Source: Planctomycetota bacterium
Lineage (GTDB): Bacteria > Planctomycetota > Phycisphaerae > UBA1845
Assembly: GCA_024278775.1 (NCBI GenBank)
Contig: JAJRSP010000065.1
Span: 1 to 5,822 of the forward strand
DNA length: 5,822 nucleotides
Reading direction: 5' to 3'
In this document: positions 1-5,611 of the stretch, piece after piece
How the letters are laid out: every line of letters begins with the position of its first letter
How positions within the stretch are numbered: the first letter of the stretch is position 1
Translations under genes and position numbers: made by a program
Notes under the pieces: model-generated
Seen by the model: the letters and a program-made list of their open reading frames with translations, nothing else
Databases searched by the model: none
What the model was told of the DNA's origin: nothing

Positions 1-50
1 AAATCTGAAATCAAATCCCATTGCTCATCCGTGAGCCGATGTCGAAGCAT
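1..50 (-). CDS. IS5-type transposase, N-terminal 16 codons (runs off window)
   Basis: The reverse strand starts at an ATG (50-48) and reads MLRHRLTDEQWDLISD before leaving the window. The pattern 'LTDEQWDLISD' is the hallmark beginning of IS5-family transposases with the small N-terminal DUF4096-type domain, which precedes the DDE catalytic domain in full-length proteins. A strong ribosome binding site (AAGGAG) lies about 7 bases upstream of this ATG on the minus strand, so the start is well supported. The catalytic part is outside the window, so whether the gene is intact cannot be judged. The family assignment rests on remembered motif similarity over 16 residues only, so the exact IS group is uncertain. 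Confidence 0.72.
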   Translation of the reverse strand, partial: MLRHRLTDEQWDLISD

Positions 51-128
51 GATGGACTCCTTTCATTGAACGCCCTAATCATGCTATCGGACCGATGACA
101 CCGATTTCATGAGTTTTCAGACAGAGCC
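1..128 (-). mobile_element. IS5-type insertion sequence, left end (partial)
   Basis: This stretch carries the transposase start on the minus strand and about 78 bases of leader before it. Read on the minus strand the leader begins GGCTCTGTCTGAAAACTC, which looks like a terminal inverted repeat of an IS5-family element. The edge is placed near 128 because the repeat-like sequence ends there, next to CTAG/TA, a plausible target duplication. The other end is outside the window, so neither the inverted repeat nor the duplication can be confirmed. Confidence 0.55.
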
Positions 129-157
129 TAGATATTGGCGACGGGCCGAGGGGTGCC

Positions 158-334
158 ATGACAGCTTTGCGAATGTGCATGCTGGGGTGTTGCGGCAGCG
201 CTGCGCTTACCTTTGATGATATCCTGTTTGACTTGTATGTTCAGCCGCAGACGAGCAAAGAAGATGTATCGAAAGTTGCGAGAGAACATGGCGTGACTGT
301 TGTGCAAGAAAACCCGGGCGATCAGGCGAAATGA
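158..334 (+). CDS. small hypothetical protein, 58 aa
   Basis: An open frame starts at ATG 158 and ends at TGA 332-334. The ATG has a purine-rich Shine-Dalgarno sequence, GAGGGG at 148-153, four bases upstream. The product begins MTALRMCMLGCC, contains TFDDILFDLYVQPQ, and ends with a polar, helix-like stretch (TSKEDVSKVAREHGVTVV). The composition looks like a real soluble domain, not random read-through. Internal Met6 and Met8 are alternative starts. The frame also stays open upstream to about position 113, across the IS edge, so this could instead be the C-terminal remnant of a longer gene cut by the insertion sequence. It lies 37 bases before the 119-aa gene on the same strand and could be co-transcribed with it. 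No family was recognised. Confidence 0.45.
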   Translation: MTALRMCMLGCCGSAALTFDDILFDLYVQPQTSKEDVSKVAREHGVTVVQENPGDQAK

Positions 335-358
335 TTCAACTAAGCCGAACCCTGTGAT

Positions 359-364
359 GGGGAG
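359..364 (+). promoter_or_regulatory. Shine-Dalgarno site deciding the start at 372
   Basis: GGGGAG lies seven bases before ATG 372. The frame is open from an earlier ATG at 300, and another in-frame ATG at 357 touches this site, but neither has a comparable purine-rich site. The start at 372 is therefore preferred. Confidence 0.6.
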
Positions 365-371
365 TACAGTA

Positions 372-731
372 ATGCGTGAGCGCCAAACACCGGACGCAGG
401 CAATAGTGACTCGCTTATCGTATGGATAGCGTTAATTGAAGTCCGACCCCGCTCCGAATGCACGTGGTTCGATGCCGATGAGAAGGGGGCCGCAACCAAC
501 GTACTTGCCCTCGCCAGAGACCAAGACGAGTTCCGACGGAAAGCTGTGATTGCCCTGGATGAGCTCGATTGCGAACTCATCGACTGGCGAGATGTTTTTC
601 CGTTCGCACGCACCCTTGCGGAGTGGGACAAAGTGAAGGATGAATTGGTCGAGGCCGCGCGCAGAGCCTCCGAAACAGGTGAAACCAGTTTCACTACATT
701 CCATACCTATCCAGAAGAGGACAAAGAGTGA
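372..731 (+). CDS. conserved-looking hypothetical protein, 119 aa
   Basis: The product starts MRERQTPDAGN and is acidic overall. It has a hydrophobic strand-like segment (SLIVWIALIEVRP, about residues 14-26), then 'GAATNVLALARDQDEFRRKAVIALDELDCELIDWRDVFPF', and a C-terminal helix before 'TSFTTFHTYPEEDKE'. Alternating beta and alpha predictions suggest a compact, single-domain cytoplasmic protein. There is no signal peptide or membrane segment. It resembles small stand-alone proteins of unknown function found in accessory regions, some of which act as immunity or partner proteins, but no function can be assigned. The 58-aa gene ends 37 bases upstream on the same strand. A GTG at 728-730 overlaps its stop as GTGA but opens only a 17-codon frame. 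The gene converges on mrp. G+C is slightly lower than in the kinase operon. Confidence 0.68.
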   Translation: MRERQTPDAGNSDSLIVWIALIEVRPRSECTWFDADEKGAATNVLALARDQDEFRRKAVIALDELDCELIDWRDVFPFARTLAEWDKVKDELVEAARRASETGETSFTTFHTYPEEDKE

Positions 732-815
732 ATCGGGAAGTAGCTCGATTGCACCGGACGGCGGCGGCCATGCTGGCTTGATACCAAAACCGCAGGCTGC
801 TCAAGAATTACTCAG

Positions 816-844
816 GAACCAACGGAAGCTGTAGATGTTGGTTC
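816..844. terminator. stem-loop between convergent genes
   Basis: GAACCAAC (816-823) and GTTGGTTC (837-844) form a perfect 8-bp stem around a 13-base loop. It begins 8 bases past the mrp stop codon on the minus strand and 84 bases past the 119-aa gene on the plus strand. No run of T follows on either strand, so it is at best an imperfect intrinsic terminator or an mRNA 3'-end stabiliser. Confidence 0.35.
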
Positions 845-851
845 ATGCGCG

Positions 852-1931
852 TCATTCAATGGACAGCGACGGCTGCGCCGCGGGCATTAGGTTGCGCACG
901 CTGATTTGCCCGGCGGTGGCGGCGGCCATTTCCTCGACGGCGCGGATGACTTCGTTGGGGGCTTTGGTGAACGTGTCTTCGGGTGTGCCCTGGTCGGCGT
1001 ACTCACGAATTCTTGCGTTCAACGGGATCGCACCGAGGAAGGGCGCGTCCATTTCGTGGGCGGCTTTTTCCGCTCCGCCGTGGTCGAATATCTCGTCGCG
1101 ATTGCCGCACTTGGGGCAGAGGTAATAGCTCATGTTCTCGACAATGCCGAGGCAGGGCACGTTGAGTTGGTTGTACATCATGATGGCACGGCGGGCGTCG
1201 ATGAGTGCGACATCCTGCGGCGTGCAGACTACGACCGACCCGGTCATGGGGATCGACTGTGCGAGGGTCAGCGGGACATCGCCGGTTCCGGGCGGCAGGT
1301 CGACGATGAGGTAATCCAGTTCGCCCCACTCCACCTGTTCGAGGAATTGCTTGACGACGCCGTGGACCATAGGCCCACGCCAGATGAGCGGCTTGTCGCG
1401 CTCGACCATGAATCCGATGCTCATGACTTTGAGATCGCCCGCTTTGACGGGAAGAATCTTCTCGTCGCGCACGGCTGGCTTAGCCTCTTCCAGACCCAGC
1501 ATGGTGGGGATGGAAGGCCCGTACACGTCCGCGTCCATGAGGCCTACGCTCGCGCCCTTGCGACTCAAACCCAAGGCCAAGAGGACTGCGGCTGTACTCT
1601 TGCCCACGCCGCCCTTACCCGCTCCGACCGCGACGATGTTCTTGACACCGGGCAACCCGTCGCCGGCGGCGCCATGCTTGCGGACGGAGGCGGTGAATTC
1701 GATTTCCACGCTTTCCACGCCGGGAATCCGCTCGACAGCAGCCGTCACATCCTTCGTGATTTGCTCGCGCATGGGGCAGGCGGGCGTGGTCAGTTCGACG
1801 TGAACGGTGACCCGGGGGCCGTCGATGACGACATCCTTAATCATGTTCAGGGTAACCAAATCCCGATGCAACTCGGGGTCGTTTACGGTGCGAAGTTGTT
1901 CGATTACCTGCTCGCGGGTCACTAGGCCCAT
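852..1931 (-). CDS. mrp: Mrp/ApbC-family iron-sulfur cluster carrier ATPase
   Basis: This 359-aa cytoplasmic protein belongs to the Mrp/NBP35 group of the MinD/ParA-like P-loop ATPases, which bind and deliver Fe-S clusters to target apoproteins. Residues 1 to about 85 form the MIP18/DUF59-type domain ('NDPELHRDLVTLNMIKDV', 'TTPACPM' with Cys52). The ATPase domain follows. It has the deviant Walker A GAGKGGVGKST (103-113; signature Lys106 and catalytic Lys111), DADVYGPS (133-140) and the DLPPGTGD motif (211-218). CPKC (272-275) is the conserved CxxC pair that holds the bridging cluster at the dimer interface. Length is normal for the family. The frame is open to a GTG at 1973, but ATG 1931 is preferred: it has GGAG upstream and begins at the usual domain start. 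It is divergent from the kinase operon and convergent with the 119-aa gene. Confidence 0.95.
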   Translation of the reverse strand: MGLVTREQVIEQLRTVNDPELHRDLVTLNMIKDVVIDGPRVTVHVELTTPACPMREQITKDVTAAVERIPGVESVEIEFTASVRKHGAAGDGLPGVKNIVAVGAGKGGVGKSTAAVLLALGLSRKGASVGLMDADVYGPSIPTMLGLEEAKPAVRDEKILPVKAGDLKVMSIGFMVERDKPLIWRGPMVHGVVKQFLEQVEWGELDYLIVDLPPGTGDVPLTLAQSIPMTGSVVVCTPQDVALIDARRAIMMYNQLNVPCLGIVENMSYYLCPKCGNRDEIFDHGGAEKAAHEMDAPFLGAIPLNARIREYADQGTPEDTFTKAPNEVIRAVEEMAAATAGQISVRNLMPAAQPSLSIE

Positions 1932-1941
1932 CGTATTGGAA

Positions 1942-1945
1942 CTCC
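1942..1945 (-). promoter_or_regulatory. ribosome binding site for mrp
   Basis: On the minus strand GGAG (within TTTTGGAGTT) lies 10 bases before ATG 1931. The spacing is a little long. It supports ATG 1931 over the in-frame GTG at 1973, which would add 14 residues lying before the normal domain start. Confidence 0.45.
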
Positions 1946-1970
1946 AAAAGGGTGCTTCGGTGTTTGGGGG

Positions 1971-1980
1971 CACTATAGTG
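1971..1980. promoter_or_regulatory. perfect 10-bp palindrome in divergent promoter region
   Basis: CACTATAGTG is its own reverse complement. It sits in the 165-bp gap between the divergent starts of mrp (1931) and the kinase (2097). It also supplies TATAGT, a -10-like hexamer, on both strands. No convincing -35 hexamer was found at 17 bases on either side, so it could be a -10 element, a short operator or chance. Confidence 0.3.
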
Positions 1981-2005
1981 TCGTGGGCGTGATTCTTCCA
2001 GACGG

Positions 2006-2029
2006 CCCTTCACCCGCCGCCCGGAAGGG
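2006..2029. other. hairpin-forming inverted repeat in divergent intergenic region
   Basis: CCCTTC (2006-2011) can pair with GAAGGG (2024-2029) around a 12-base C/G-rich loop, 68 bases before the kinase start. The stem is short and could be chance in GC-rich DNA. It could be a leader structure for the kinase transcript if transcription starts at the upstream palindrome. Confidence 0.2.
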
Positions 2030-2096
2030 ATCATAGTGGTGCGACGTTTTTTCGAGTTCCCTACGGGATGAATCCCAGCCTGTCGGGTGCGAATCG

Positions 2097-3662
2097 ATGA
2101 GTGTTGAGAAACGCAATCCAAGAAAGCGATGGCGATCTGCCGGTGCTGTGATCGTGGTAGCAGCAGTCGTTCTGGTCGGGTTCGCGCTGTTTTTCGCGGT
2201 CAGCCAGCCTCGGACGGTGTCCTTGCTGCACATCGCCGCAGCGCAGAATGAGGCCATCCAGATTCGCTCGTCCGCCACAGGGCAGATTCGTCGGGTGGCA
2301 GCCAGGCGACTTGTACGCCTGGTTCAGCACTACGCGGCCGGAGGGCGGGACGATCCGTTCGACGGCGCGCGGCAGCCTCGATGGTTGACTGACTACATCG
2401 TTTGGGACGGCGAGCAACTGTTGTGGTGGGGGGCTGCCGGCCCGGGCGGAAAGGTGCTTCCGGTCGCGTCGGAACTTCGCGCCGAGGTGCAGGCACGCGT
2501 CGCGCAGAGATTCTCGGCGATGTCCGCCGCTCCGCACGAGCCGCTGGGTTTCGTCAAGGGTGTGGCCGGCGGACAGCCGTTCGTGATCGCCTATCTCGTG
2601 AGCGACATTGGCGCGGGGCGAACGGTTCTGGCCGGTGCGTTGATCGATCTCGACCTGCTCCGCAAAGACCTGCTCGAACCCCTGTTCGCCGTGTCGGGCA
2701 GGCTGAGCGTGGTGCGCCAGCCGGAGCGTTTGCGGACGTTTTGGTACGAGCCGATTTCCGAGGTGATGCCGCTCGTGGTCACGCCGTCCGAGGAATTCGT
2801 CGCGAGTGAGTTTCGGGCCGCCCGAATTCAGCAGATTATCCTGGTCGCTATCGCGGTCGTTTTTTTGATCGTGTTGGCGCTGATGGTCTGGAAGCTCATC
2901 ACACTGGTGGAGCGGGAACTGCGCCTGAGCGAACTCAAGAGCAATTTTGTGGCGGACGTCTCGCACGAATTGAAGACGCCGCTCGCGTTGATCCGCATGT
3001 TCGGCGAGATGCTCAGCGAAGGGCGCGTGCCGTCGGAAGAGAAGAAGCAGGAGTACTACGGGATCATCACGCGCGAGAGCACGCGACTCACCCAGCTTAT
3101 CGAGAACATCCTCGATTTCTCGCGCATCGAAGCCGGACGCAAGACCTACCATCTGGCCCCAGTGGACATTGGTCAGGTTGTCCGGGCGACGTACGAGAAC
3201 TACCGGGCAGAGCTGGATCAGAAAGGGTTCACGCACACGCTGCGCGTCGCGGATGATTTGCCGATGGTTTCCGCAGACGCAGACGCCGTGGCACAGGCGA
3301 TGGTGAACTTGATGAGCAACGCGATCAAATACAGCGCCGAGGAGAAGGAATTCGAAATCGTGGTCAATCCCGAGACGCGGCGCGACAGGCACGGCGTGTT
3401 GATTTCCGTCAAGGATCGGGGGATCGGCGTCAGCCCGGAGGATCGGTCGCGGCTTTTTGACGGTTTTTTCAGGGCGACCGACGATCGCGTGCGTCAGGTT
3501 CGCGGCACGGGGCTGGGACTTAGCGTGGTACAGCAGATCGTCGGTGCCCACGGCGGGAGTATTGATGTAGAATCGAGGCTGGTCAAAGGTAGTGTGTTTC
3601 GCATATTCTTACCGGCGTCATCCGCCGATCTGAAGACCGGCGACGAAAACGATTCCCAGTAA
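2097..3662 (+). CDS. membrane sensor histidine kinase (HAMP-less, PhoR-like)
   Basis: This 521-aa inner-membrane kinase autophosphorylates on histidine and should pass phosphate to the regulator encoded next. It has a basic N-terminus (KRNPRKRWR), TM1 at about 15-35, an extracytoplasmic domain at about 36-245 of no recognised type, and TM2 at about 246-268. There is no HAMP domain: a short helix (ERELRLSELKSNF) leads straight into HisKA, with phospho-acceptor His290 in SHELKTP (289-295). The HATPase_c domain is complete: N box with Asn404 and Asn408 (NLMSNAIKYS), G1 DRGIGV (440-445), F box RLFDGFFRA (452-460) and G2 GTGLGL (470-475). The E-L-K-T-P after His290 is typical of EnvZ/PhoR-class HisKA kinases. 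The start ATG 2097 has only a weak GGGTG site upstream. The regulator starts 24 bases after its stop. The signal is unknown. Confidence 0.95.
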   Translation: MSVEKRNPRKRWRSAGAVIVVAAVVLVGFALFFAVSQPRTVSLLHIAAAQNEAIQIRSSATGQIRRVAARRLVRLVQHYAAGGRDDPFDGARQPRWLTDYIVWDGEQLLWWGAAGPGGKVLPVASELRAEVQARVAQRFSAMSAAPHEPLGFVKGVAGGQPFVIAYLVSDIGAGRTVLAGALIDLDLLRKDLLEPLFAVSGRLSVVRQPERLRTFWYEPISEVMPLVVTPSEEFVASEFRAARIQQIILVAIAVVFLIVLALMVWKLITLVERELRLSELKSNFVADVSHELKTPLALIRMFGEMLSEGRVPSEEKKQEYYGIITRESTRLTQLIENILDFSRIEAGRKTYHLAPVDIGQVVRATYENYRAELDQKGFTHTLRVADDLPMVSADADAVAQAMVNLMSNAIKYSAEEKEFEIVVNPETRRDRHGVLISVKDRGIGVSPEDRSRLFDGFFRATDDRVRQVRGTGLGLSVVQQIVGAHGGSIDVESRLVKGSVFRIFLPASSADLKTGDENDSQ

Positions 3663-3672
3663 CGCTGCATGC

Positions 3673-3679
3673 GGGAGGG
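3673..3679 (+). promoter_or_regulatory. Shine-Dalgarno site that selects the GTG start of the regulator
   Basis: GGGAGGG is seven bases before GTG 3687. An in-frame ATG at 3669 precedes this site and would add six residues (MREGLH) not expected before the first receiver strand (ARILIAEDE). The GTG is therefore the likelier start. Confidence 0.7.
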
Positions 3680-3686
3680 CCTACAC

Positions 3687-4367
3687 GTGGCACGCATTCT
3701 GATCGCTGAAGACGAGCCGGACATGGCTATGGGGCTGCGAGACAATCTTCAATTCGAAGGGTTCGAGGTGCTGAGCGCCGCCGACGGTGAGCAAGCCCTG
3801 GAGATTGCCAAAACGCAACGGCCTGATCTGATCCTGTTGGACGTTATGATGCCCAAGATGGACGGCTTCGAGGTATGCAAGAGCATCCGAGAATCCGGGT
3901 TCAATGTTCCGATTATCATGCTGACGGCCCGGTCGCAGGAAATGGACATCGTGCGCGGTCTCGAACTCGGCGCGGACGACTACATCACCAAGCCGTTCAG
4001 CATTCGCGAACTGCTCGCGCGCATCAAGGTGTCGCTGCGACATTCCGGGGCAGCGCCTTCGACGTCGCGCGTATTGAACGTGGGCGAATCGGAGATTGAT
4101 CTCATTAAGGGTGTCGTGTTGCGCGGGGACCAGAAATTCTCGCTGGGGTACTTCGAGATCGAGTTGCTCAAGATGCTGACCGAGCGAGCGGAGCAGCCGG
4201 TCCCCCGTGCGGAGCTTCTTGAGAAGATATGGGGCTTGGACGCGTTCCCGACGAATCGCACGGTGGACAACCACATCGTGTCGCTGCGAAGAAAAATCGA
4301 GATCGATGCCAAGGATCCGCAGCACATCATCACGGTTCACACGATCGGCTACAAATTCGTGCCTTGA
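3687..4367 (+). CDS. OmpR/PhoB-family response regulator
   Basis: This 226-aa cytoplasmic regulator has a receiver domain (about 2-120) and a winged-helix DNA-binding domain (about 128-226). The receiver shows the acidic pair Glu8/Asp9 (AEDEPD), phospho-acceptor Asp52 in LLDVMMPKMDG, Thr80 in IIMLTAR and Lys102 in ITKPFS, so all active-site residues are present. The effector domain has the recognition helix RTVDNHIVSLRRKIE (191-205) and the closing wing hairpin ITVHTIGYKFV, which places it in the OmpR/PhoB group. The length is standard. The GTG start is chosen from the Shine-Dalgarno site at 3673-3679. It lies 24 bases behind the kinase gene, so the two are an obvious cognate pair. The stop codon TGA shares its A with the ATG of the next gene. 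The target genes are unknown. Confidence 0.95.
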   Translation: MARILIAEDEPDMAMGLRDNLQFEGFEVLSAADGEQALEIAKTQRPDLILLDVMMPKMDGFEVCKSIRESGFNVPIIMLTARSQEMDIVRGLELGADDYITKPFSIRELLARIKVSLRHSGAAPSTSRVLNVGESEIDLIKGVVLRGDQKFSLGYFEIELLKMLTERAEQPVPRAELLEKIWGLDAFPTNRTVDNHIVSLRRKIEIDAKDPQHIITVHTIGYKFVP

Positions 4368-5161
4368 TGACCAAACGACTCCGCCCGCTCCATCTTCCGG
4401 TGGTTTCCGCCGTCGTCGCAGCCGTGCAAGTCTGCGTTGGGTGTGCCGCGCCGCGCGCGGGCGAGAAGCCGACCGGGATGGCCAAAGCAGCGGACGCTAT
4501 CACCCGGCAACTCGATATCACACGAACACGCGAGCGCAACGAGCAGATTACCGAGACGGCGCGCAGCGCACGCACGCGTATCGATCAGATCGACGTGCAT
4601 GCGTTCAACGCGGCGGTCATGGAGATCAACGTGCTCATCCACGAGTTGCGCGAACGGGTGGTATGCGTCATCGACGACTTCAATACGCGCCTGAATTCCG
4701 AGTTGGACGCAGCCGAGATCGATGCGGTCAGCCGCGACACCCGCAAAGTCTTGAACGAGGTTTTCGCAGGCGTGTCGGCCCTTGATATCGAAGCATACAA
4801 CACCGCCGTCCGCCGCTTGGATACGCTGGTATCGCAAATTTCCGAGCGTACCGAGAGAATCGACATCGACGCCGCAAACGAGTTGATTGGGGAACACAGA
4901 CTCTTGAGCGCCGAAATGCGCGGCGCCATCGTTGATGTGCGCGCTCTGGTGGACAGCATGAATGAGACGGTGGCTGCTCTTCCCGTGCGCTCCGCCGCCG
5001 CAACGATTCAGCAGGTGGAGGAAGCTGCGTCGGAATTGATGCCGGCCATCAACCGCCTGATCAACCTTTCGATCGCGGGGATGGTGTTCGTTCTCCTCGC
5101 GATTGTATTGGCTCCGGTGCTGATCCATCGCCGCGAGCGTTCGCACTCCGCCGACCGATAA
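4367..5161 (+). CDS. putative lipoprotein with helical repeats and C-terminal membrane segment
   Basis: This 264-aa envelope protein matches no family I recognise. The basic start (MTKRLRPLHL) and hydrophobic stretch to residue 25 end in CVGC-AAP, so Cys26 is a possible lipidation site; Cys instead of Leu at -3 makes the lipobox imperfect. Residues about 40-230 are mostly charged helix with a loose repeat: DVHAFN (76), EIDAVS (117), DIEAYN (140) and DIDAAN (166), each followed by heptad-like helix. Residues about 232-253 (INLSIAGMVFVLLAIVLAPVLI) form a membrane segment followed by a basic tail (HRRERSHSADR), which suggests the C-terminus is cytoplasmic. The start is fixed by overlap with the regulator stop (TGATG), implying translational coupling; no Shine-Dalgarno of its own is obvious. 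An envelope role linked to the two-component system is inference. The N-terminal segment could instead be an uncleaved anchor. Confidence 0.85.
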   Translation: MTKRLRPLHLPVVSAVVAAVQVCVGCAAPRAGEKPTGMAKAADAITRQLDITRTRERNEQITETARSARTRIDQIDVHAFNAAVMEINVLIHELRERVVCVIDDFNTRLNSELDAAEIDAVSRDTRKVLNEVFAGVSALDIEAYNTAVRRLDTLVSQISERTERIDIDAANELIGEHRLLSAEMRGAIVDVRALVDSMNETVAALPVRSAAATIQQVEEAASELMPAINRLINLSIAGMVFVLLAIVLAPVLIHRRERSHSADR

Positions 5162-5202
5162 GTCTCGCGATTCACCCCGCACCGCCTTCCCGCGATTATG
5201 GG

Positions 5203-5232
5203 CTGACACATACGCCGACCATATCGTAGTTC
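5203..5232 (+). promoter_or_regulatory. possible weak promoter for the 58-aa coiled-coil gene
   Basis: CTGACA (5203-5208) and TAGTTC (5227-5232) are separated by 18 bases and lie ahead of ATG 5271. Both match sigma-70-type hexamers only partly. The rest of the gap 5162-5270 shows no clear terminator; CGCGATT occurs twice there (5167-5173 and 5191-5197), without evident meaning. Confidence 0.2.
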
Positions 5233-5270
5233 TAAGGAAATGGGAGTCTTCACACGGACGGGGAGAGACT

Positions 5271-5447
5271 ATGAACGCTACGGAAACATCGCCGCTGGAA
5301 TCGCTCTATTGCGAACGTGACCGCCTGCGGGCCTCGCTGGCACACGCGTTGGAAATGCGTCAACCGCTGGACGACGTCAAGCGGATTGAGAACCGGATTC
5401 GCGAACTCTGGGCGCGGATTGAATCGCTTGAACGCGCCGCGCCTTAG
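5271..5447 (+). CDS. small predicted coiled-coil protein, 58 aa
   Basis: ATG 5271 follows a good ribosome binding site (GGGGAG at 5260-5265, five bases away) and the frame ends at TAG 5445-5447. The product starts MNATETSPLESLYCERDRL and continues as one charged helix with leucine, isoleucine and alanine at heptad-like spacing (VKRIENRIRELWARIESLERA), so a short coiled coil is likely. It is cytoplasmic, with no signal peptide or membrane segment. No family is recognised; small helical proteins like this often dimerise or bind a partner. It lies 109 bases downstream of the kinase-regulator-lipoprotein operon and could be a separate unit. Its stop codon coincides with the apparent IS edge, so the natural C-terminus may have been longer. 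Confidence 0.7.
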   Translation: MNATETSPLESLYCERDRLRASLAHALEMRQPLDDVKRIENRIRELWARIESLERAAP

Positions 5448-5611
5448 AAAGTGTTTAAGAAGCCACTGATTGGCCGATACATGGTTACATGGAACAGAAG
5501 GCATATCCCAGCGACGTAACGGACGGCCAGTGGAGACTGATCGAGCCGTTGATCCCGCCGCCCAAGCCGGGCGGACGCCCCCGCGGAGTCGATTTGCGTG
5601 AGGTGGTTAAC
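5448..5611 (+). mobile_element. second IS5-type element, 5' fragment
   Basis: The sequence from about 5447 (GAAAGTGTTTAAGAAGCC) looks like the terminal inverted repeat and leader of an IS5-family element, followed by a transposase start at 5489. A TTA at 5444-5446 just outside could be the three-base target duplication common in this family. Homology stops at 5611, where another element begins. Its end differs from that of the IS at the left of the window, so the two are not copies of one element. Confidence 0.55.
5489..5611 (+). pseudogene. IS5-type transposase, first 41 codons only
   Basis: The frame begins MEQKAYPSDVTDGQWRLIEP and continues through PPKPGGRPRGVDLREVVN. This is the characteristic N-terminal domain of IS5-family transposases ('TDxQWxLIEPLIPPP..GGRPR..D.REVVN'), which normally continues 'AILYVLRTGCQWR'. 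Here the match stops after Asn41, and the frame then reads 23 unrelated codons to a TAG at 5681-5683. The DDE catalytic domain is missing, so the gene is dead as it stands. The cause appears to be insertion of the element that occupies 5612 onward. No strong ribosome binding site precedes the ATG. Confidence 0.75.

Noticed and set aside
128..694. A 188-codon Ser/Arg-rich frame on the minus strand
   Set aside because: It overlaps the two small plus-strand genes, which have ribosome binding sites. Its composition is low-complexity and its end lies on the IS edge.
640..834. A 64-codon plus-strand frame overlapping the end of the 119-aa gene
   Set aside because: It overlaps the upstream gene by more than 90 bases in another frame, and its product shows no domain-like pattern.
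906..1925. A 339-codon open frame on the plus strand
   Set aside because: It lies wholly antisense to mrp, whose motifs are unmistakable. The predicted product is rich in Gly, Asp, Val and His with no domain, as expected of a GC-rich shadow frame.
2061..3551. A 496-codon open frame on the minus strand
   Set aside because: It is antisense to the histidine kinase. Its Arg/His/Gln-rich product with no motif is an artefact of codon bias in the kinase gene.
3681..4340. A 219-codon frame on the minus strand
   Set aside because: It is antisense to the response regulator, whose active-site residues are all present in the sense frame.
2097..5161. Calling the kinase and regulator phoR and phoB
   Set aside because: The domain classes fit, but there are no pst, phoU or other phosphate genes nearby and the ectodomain is not PhoR-like, so specific names are not justified.
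4349..5209. A 286-codon frame on the minus strand
   Set aside because: It mirrors the lipoprotein gene. The sense frame has a coupled start, signal sequence and membrane segment, while the antisense product has none.
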